Source: Vombatus ursinus | Taxonomy: Eukaryota > Chordata > Mammalia > Diprotodontia > Vombatidae | Length of the DNA stretch: 64,000 nt | Direction: 5' to 3' | Assembly: GCF_900497805.2 (NCBI RefSeq) | Contig: NW_020954548.1 | Coordinates: 12,421,162 to 12,485,161, forward strand | Part shown: positions 58,500 to 64,000 of the stretch, piece after piece | Position numbering within the stretch: the first letter of the stretch is position 1 | Layout of the letters: the number at the start of each line of letters is the position of its first letter | Made by a program: the position numbers and the translations under genes | Notes under the pieces: model-generated | Told to the model about the DNA's origin: nothing | The model's database searches: none | The model's input: the letters and a program-made list of their open reading frames with translations, nothing else

Positions 58500-58870
58500 T
58501 AGCTTAAACTGATGTAGCACTTGAGCATTTGAAAAATACTTTACATACACCATCTCATTTAAACCTGTAAGTTGGGATCATTATTATCCCCACTTTACAC
58601 ATGAGAAAAGTAAGGCTAATAGAATTTAAGAAAAGACTTGGGGGCAGCTAGGTAGCTGGTTAGAACACTGCCCTGGAGTCAGGAGGACCTGAATTCAAAT
58701 CCAGATTAAGACACTTATTAGCTGTGTGACCCTGTCACTTAACCTCCAATTGACCCCAAAATAAAGAAAAAGAAATGACTTACCTAAGTCACACAGCTAG
58801 TATCTGAGGCATGATTTGAAGGTAGGTCTTTCTGAATCTAAGACTGGCAATCTTTACACTAAGATCTATG
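58500..58870 (-). repeat. MIR SINE, minus strand, split by a younger SINE
   Basis: On + gtagcacttgagcatttgaa, caccatctcatttaaacctg, attattatccccactttaca and, after the inserted SINE, taagtcacacagctagtatc and ttgaaggtaggtctttctga are antisense MIR. Confidence 0.8.
58640..58769 (+). repeat. tRNA-head SINE inside MIR, with target duplication
   Basis: gggggcagctaggtagctgg, aggaggacctgaattcaaat, ttagctgtgtgaccctgtca. Flanks aagaaaagactt (58628-58639) and aagaaatgactt (58770-58781). A short internal gap is seen after ccctg. Confidence 0.9.
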
Positions 58871-58914
58871 ATTTCATTGCTATGGATATTACCTCAAACC
58901 AATAGATCAAAAAT

Positions 58915-60350
58915 AATTGTGACATCTATGTGATTTGCGAGGCATTGGACTAGGTGCAAAACAGTGCATAACCTCAAGGAGATAACCATTTTAAGTACAC
59001 TGATAACATGCAGAGACAAAATGAATATGAAGTAGTTTTGGATGAGAAGTCCTCGCAGCAGCAGTGACCAGGAAAGACTCCATGTATAAAGTGATGCTTT
59101 AGCTGTCTTGAAGGAACTAACATTCCTTCTTGAGCTGCTTCTACCAGGGACAGTAGAAGATATATTATGTTCCAGATTTGGAGTACAGACATTTCAAAGG
59201 CTCAGATCTGAGAAGCATAATGGCACTTATAAGGACAAGCAAGAAGGCCAGTTCAGCTAGACTTCAGAGTACAGGAATGGAAGAAATCTAGTGAGCCCTG
59301 AAAAGTAATCTAAAGTTATTTTCTGAATACCTTTAAAGCCAGAAAAATTTACATTTTATCCTTCAGACAGTAATGAGTCACTGGAATTTCTTAAGGAGAA
59401 GAGGAACTAAGTAAGATCTGTGTTTAAGGAAAATCATTTTATAATATGAATGAAAGATGCACTGGAGTTAGGATAGACTTGAAGCAGGGAAACCAATTTG
59501 GAGACCACAGAAGAAGTCCAAGTGAGAGTCAATAAGGACTTGAACTAATATAACTATTGGAGTACTAAGAAGGGGATATTAGGTGAGAGATTTTATGAAG
59601 GTAGAAATGAGAGAATTTAGCAACTGAATGGATATATATGGATATATAGTGAGGGAGTGAATAGTTGAAGATAACACCAAGGGTGCCAACTTGGAAGACT
59701 AAGAGGATGATGTTATTATGTTCAACAGAAATTAGGAAGTTTAGAAAAGGGGTGGGTTCAGGAGAAGAAATAATTTCTGTTTTGAACACATGAAGGTTGA
59801 AATGTTCAATAGGAAATTAGGGATGTAAGACTGGATTTAAGTGACAAACTGGGGAGATCTGGTAGACATCTAAACAGAGGTGAAAATTAAATCAATGGGA
59901 GCTGATGAGGTTACCAAGTGAAAGAACACAGAAAGGGAAGAGAAAAAGGCCCTGGAGAAAGTCTTGAAATACTCTCATAATTAGGAAAGCATCATATGGA
60001 TGATGGGCTAATAAAAGAGATTAAAAGGAGCAGTTAAGACAGGTAGGAGAACCAGGAGAGAAGAGAAAACTGAACATAAGAAGAGGATATTCAACATAGC
60101 AAATAATAAGAAAGATTAAGAAGGATGAGGACTGAGAAATGGCCACCATTCTTGACAAATAATAGATCATGTTAACTTTAGAGAGAAAAGTTTCCATTGA
60201 ATGATGAGGTTATAAAGCCAGACTACATTGAAATGAAAGCAATATAGACAGATTTTTCTTGGGAGTCTGCCAAAAACTGCTAAGAAAAGGATAAGAAATA
60301 TAAAATAATAGCTTGATGGGATGTTAGGGATAGTGAAGGTTTTGTTTTGT
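58915..60350 (-). repeat. L2 LINE, about 1.4 kb, minus strand
   Basis: On + tgcgaggcattggactaggt, tgctttagctgtcttgaagg, aatgagtcactggaatttct, aggaaaatcattttataata, cttgaagcagggaaaccaat and aataatttctgttttgaaca are antisense L2. It appears to go on beyond the SINE/L1 cluster at 61756 for about 100 bp. Confidence 0.75.
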
Positions 60351-60370
60351 TTAAAGAATGGAGGAGGGAG

Positions 60371-60512
60371 GGGCAGCTAGATGGTAGAACTGAATTCAGG
60401 AAGACCTGAATTCAAATCCGGCCTCAGACACTTGACACTCACTACCTATGTGACCCTGGGCAAGTCACTTAACCCCATTGCCTAGCAAAAATTAAAATAA
60501 AAAATAAAAATA
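60371..60512 (+). repeat. tRNA-head SINE, first of the cluster
   Basis: gggcagctagatggtagaac (internally shortened head), aattcaaatccggcctcaga, cactcactacctatgtgacc and an AAAATAAAAATA tail. Flanked by aaagaatggaggagggag at 60353-60370 and 60513-60530, identical. Confidence 0.92.
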
Positions 60513-60530
60513 AAAGAATGGAGGAGGGAG

Positions 60531-60640
60531 CAGCTAGGTGATGCAGTGGACAGAGCACTAGCCTTGGAGTCAGTAGCTGTGTGACCCTGGGCAAGTCACT
60601 TAACCCTAACTGCCCTACCAAAAAGCAAGGAAAAAAAAAA
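60531..60640 (+). repeat. tRNA-head SINE, internally deleted, fused to an L1 5' end
   Basis: cagctaggtgatgcagtgga, cactagccttggagtcag, then directly tagctgtgtgaccctgggca, ending ggaaaaaaaaaa. The A tail runs straight into the L1 5' terminus at 60641. Confidence 0.9.
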
Positions 60641-61740
60641 GGGAGTATGGGGGTGGAGCCAAGATAGCAGAGTAAAAGCAGTGACTTGCTTGAGCTCTCT
60701 CCCAAGCCCCTCCAAATACCTGTAAAAAAAAAAGGCTCCAAACAAATCCTAGAATACCACAACCCACAAAAAAAGTGAAACAAATTTCCAGCCCAAGGCA
60801 ACCTGGATGGTTGATTGGAAAGGTCTATTGTGCTGGGCTGGGACAGGAGCACAGTTCAGCATGGGCACACAGGCAAAGACTAGGCCTCAACAAACCTGGA
60901 GCAGGCCTCAGAGGACTGAATCACAGTCAGCTGTGGTGGTTTCCAGACTTCTCAACCCACAAACACCAAAGACAACTTAGAAGGTCAGTAGGAAAGGTTT
61001 GTGACAACAATGAGAGAGAAGCTGGGTCCCAGCCCCACTCCCAGTGCATGGCCCTGGGGCATAGGCTGCTTTCAGAGCTCTCAGCCCACAGACTGAGGGG
61101 GAATTGAGGGGCTGATCAGAGGGGGATTGCAGGGATCTCTTTGCTGGTGCTGAGGCAGGAATCTTTTGCTTTGCCTGTGCTTGGATCTGGGTCACAGTTC
61201 GAGGTGGTGGTCCTGTGGCGAGGAAGAGCGCTGGCATGGTGGAGCTTGTAGTGGCTGTGGAGAGGGAATCCTCCTCACAGTTCCAAGGCAGAAAAGAGAG
61301 CTTGAGGTCACTCATAGACCAGAGCACAGACCAGGAAAGGAGTAAACACCTCGCCCTTGATCATACCACCTTGGAAGAACTGAAAATTTACAGGTCTCTA
61401 GAAGTATCTCTGAAAACAGTTGCACAAAATCCCCAAAGCTTGGGACAGTACACATTCCACACTGGAAGCAGACCCCTACTTTAACAAAGAGTTTATAACT
61501 CAACTAATTGGCTGGGATCATGACCAAACTGCGCAAAAAAAGTCAGACCATAGAATCTTTCTTTGGTGACAAAGAAGATCAAAACATACAAACAGAAAAA
61601 GACAACAAAGTCAAAGCTCCTACATCTAAAGCCTCCAAGAAAAATATGAATCATGGAAGAGCTCAAAAAGGATTTTGAGAAGTTAAGAGAAGTAGAGAAA
61701 AAACTGGGAAGAGAAATGAGAGTAATGTAAGAAAATCAAT
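60641..61740 (+). mobile_element. L1 5' unit: 5' UTR + start of ORF1, no 3' half
   Basis: gtggagccaagatagcagag opens it. The 5' UTR parallels 47110-47960 closely (for instance gcagtgacttgcttgagctc, aatcacagtcagctgtggtg, caccacctt-type block). The ORF1 start is ATGACCAAACTGCGC at about 61519, with words QTIESFFGDKED and KAPTSKASKKN, then a frame break. It ends at 61738 in agtaatgtaagaaaatc without an A tail. Then ttaagaatggaggag, a third copy of the target word, follows. Chance open frames lie on both strands of the UTR. Confidence 0.85.
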
Positions 61741-61755
61741 TTAAGAATGGAGGAG

Positions 61756-62479
61756 ACTTAGGGGCAGTTGAGGCAGTAAGGAAGAAAAGAGTAAATCGGG
61801 AAAGACTAATGACTATTGAAAGGAGAATGAGGATTTATCTCTTTCTTTTTTACAAGAAAACTAGAAGAAATAGAATAAAGAGCACTTGCTGTAGATTAGG
61901 AAGACTCTTTTATATTTCAGGCAATTTTATTTCAATATATAATAAATACATCCCTAAGCAGCAGAACCTGTGAAATGATCAGAATACAGGAGCTAGAAAA
62001 GGGAAGTCAGCTCTCCCTCCTGACACAATCCCACAATGACAGAATTTGATAGCAAGTCAGTCAAGATCATAAGTGATAAAGAATATTCAATAATATTAGT
62101 AGTGATACTAGCAACCAAGTGTATATAGCCAAGATTCCATAAGCAAGCCACTCTCTCCTCAAATGAAGCATTAAAAGATCATTAAAGTATCTTTTCAAGA
62201 ACAGAAGAAAAGAGAAGAAAGGACAGAAAGAATCACAGTCATGCTGAAAAAAATTTGAAAGTTACAAACTGAATAATTTGGGCTAAGATCAAGTGCATTT
62301 TTTAAAGCAAGCTATTCATGACAGAAATTTGCTGCTTTGTTTACAACCAGTTTACAACTCTACTATACCTATGAAAATGTTCATCTTATTTGGTGTTTGT
62401 TAAGTTCAGAATAAAAATAAAATAAAATTCCAAAACTGAAAAAAATATGTTTCTGCTACAAATATTTTTGTTCATTCAA
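61756..62479. other. End of L2, then unassigned intron
   Basis: The first 100 bp continue the antisense L2; the rest is AT-rich without recognised content. Confidence 0.4.
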
Positions 62480-63830
62480 GTATTTTCCTCTCTTTTTTCT
62501 TTGCTTTATTTAGCTTTTATGTGCAGTATCGCTGGGTGAAATATTAAACAATTTTGAAGATATAGTTGCAGACTACTTTCCAGAACAGATCAATTCACAT
62601 CTCTAATAACAGTATGTCTGTATTCAAATTGTTGGCCCTCCAACAATTACCAGTTTCTTATTTGACAACCTTACAGATGTGGGTTAGAACCTCACAGCTG
62701 TTTCAATTTGCATTTTTTATAAGAAATCATTTGGAGAATGATTTCATGTGGTTGTTGGTAGCTTGCATTTCTCCATTTGAAAACTGCCTGTTCATGTTCC
62801 CTATTTGGAAATAGCTCTTGTTCCTATATCATTATATCTATTCCTCAAATACAGATATCAAAACCTCTGTGGATATCAAACATTCTTCTGGGATCTGCTG
62901 TAAAGATTTTTCCCCAGTTGATTCTTTCATTTCTAACTGTACTAATTTTGTTTGTGTTTTATTGACCAACTCTTCTATTTTTAAGCAGTACCAAGCATGT
63001 TGATGATACTTCATCTGGTAACAAATATTTTGATGATTATGACTTTGTAGGATACTTTGGCATATAGTAATGCAGTGATTCCCTTCATTCCTAGTTTTCT
63101 TTTTAATTATTTCCTTGAGATTCTTGATGTTTTGTTACTTCTGATGACTTAGTTATTATTTCGTCTACGTCTACAGAGTAACCTCTTGGTAGTTTTATTG
63201 GTATGGCACTAAATCTTCAAAATAATGTGAAGTATTTTCATTTGAATTATATTAGGATAGTTCCCCATGAATAAGGAATATGTCTCTAATTACTTAAGTG
63301 CATCTATTTCTATAAAGAATATTTTCTAATCATAGCATATAAGCCCTTAGTATACCTTGGTGGAATACTGCCCAAACATTTACAGGTTTTGTGGTGATTT
63401 TGGTAAATTTTTAAATATTTCTTTGTGTTTAATTTTCTTAATAATATATAAGAACATTAATTATTAGGGGGGCTTATTGTATAATATGCTCATTTATTGA
63501 AAAAATTATTTCATTTAACTTCTTGTTGAATCTCTAAGGTTCTCTAATTAACTATCATATCATGCACAAATACATATTTTTATTTCCTCTTTACTTATGC
63601 CTATCCCTCAATTGCTATCAAATTATTATGGTGACAATGAATATCCTTGCTTTACACCTGATTTTACTGGAAGTTTCTTTAACCTTTCTCCATTGTGGAT
63701 AAAGCTAGATATTGGTTTTAGATACAAACTATTTACCACATTAAGGAAAGGTACATTTATTTCTATGCTTTTTAGTATTTCTAACAAAAATTCATGGTGT
63801 GTTTTATAAATATAGATATATATATATCTT
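62480..63830 (-). repeat. Old L1 ORF2 C-terminal half
   Basis: On + the order of words follows 24290-25800: cagtatcgctgggtgaaat, caattcacatctctaataac, gcatttctccatttgaaaac, tgcctgttcatgttccctat, tggtagttttattggtatgg, cactaaatcttcaaaataat. Much more diverged than the copy at 23.6-30 kb. Confidence 0.75.
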
Positions 63831-63879
63831 TATATATAAAATTATCAATTGATCTAATCAACTACCTTTTATATAATAT

Positions 63880-64000
63880 CTTTCCATTCTAGTGTAAGCT
63901 CTTTGAGAGTAGGTATTGTCTTTGTTTACTTGCATTTATATCCTCAACCCTTAGCAAAGTGCCTAGTACATGTATAAGTACTTAATAAATGTTCTATTTA
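63880..64000 (+). repeat. L2 LINE 3' end at the window edge
   Basis: ttctagtgtaagctctttga, gagtaggtattgtctttgtt, cttagcaaagtgcctagtac and gtacttaataaatgttcta are the L2 end. Confidence 0.85.

Noticed and set aside
60351-61755. Spaced direct repeats as a possible CRISPR-like array
   Set aside because: Only three copies at irregular spacing, explained as target-site duplications of retrotransposons in a vertebrate genome.

Overview
The window is vertebrate nuclear DNA from a marsupial, very probably a long intronic part of one gene. The marsupial call rests on many copies of the tRNA-head SINE whose consensus begins GGGGCAGCTAGGTGGCGCAG (WSINE/MAR1-type), SINEs carrying an RTE-type 3' tail ending in repeated ACAACAACA, marsupial-type L1 copies, and heavy loads of old L2, CR1/L3 and MIR. 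The SINE wording (ACACTTGACACTTACTAGCTGTGTGACC) is closer to what I remember from Australian marsupials than from opossum; that is inference.

The only host coding sequence I can support is three exons on the minus strand: 33634-33718 (85 bp), 7962-8096 (135 bp) and 7173-7352 (180 bp). Joined in that order they stay in frame, have consensus splice sites and encode a charged coiled coil that matches, from memory, the N-terminal part of mammalian centlein (CNTLN), a centrosome linker protein. The window therefore holds about 400 coding bases, one 609-bp intron, one 25.5-kb intron, and parts of two flanking introns (1-7172 and 33719-64000).

Almost everything else is transposon fossil. 1-7.2 kb: L1 scraps, SINEs, an L2 and an unclassified repeat present twice. 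8-12 kb: MIR, an old L1 and a CR1. 12.07-16.9 kb: an old L1 that was hit by an endogenous-retrovirus RNA copy (13196-14113) and by an L2 (14895-16195). 17.3-21.75 kb: CR1, an LTR with polypurine tract, and a solo LTR related to the retrovirus copy. 23.6-30.05 kb: one near full-length L1 on the minus strand, with broken ORFs. 30-46 kb: L2, CR1, SINEs and a HAL1-like L1 derivative. 47.1-52.0 kb: a composite L1 on the plus strand, itself interrupted by an RTE fragment. 52-64 kb: L2 on the minus strand, SINEs, a SINE-L1 chimera at a site used repeatedly (60351-61755), and another old L1 fragment.

No bacterial-type operon, CRISPR array, rRNA or stand-alone tRNA gene is present. The most interesting structures are the retrovirus transcript that looks as if it was copied by LINE machinery (terminal R repeats, A-tail, 14-bp target duplication), the SINE/L1 end-to-end chimera, and a putative non-autonomous L1 family made of the 5' UTR plus the start of ORF1. 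All family names and comparisons are from memory, with no search run.
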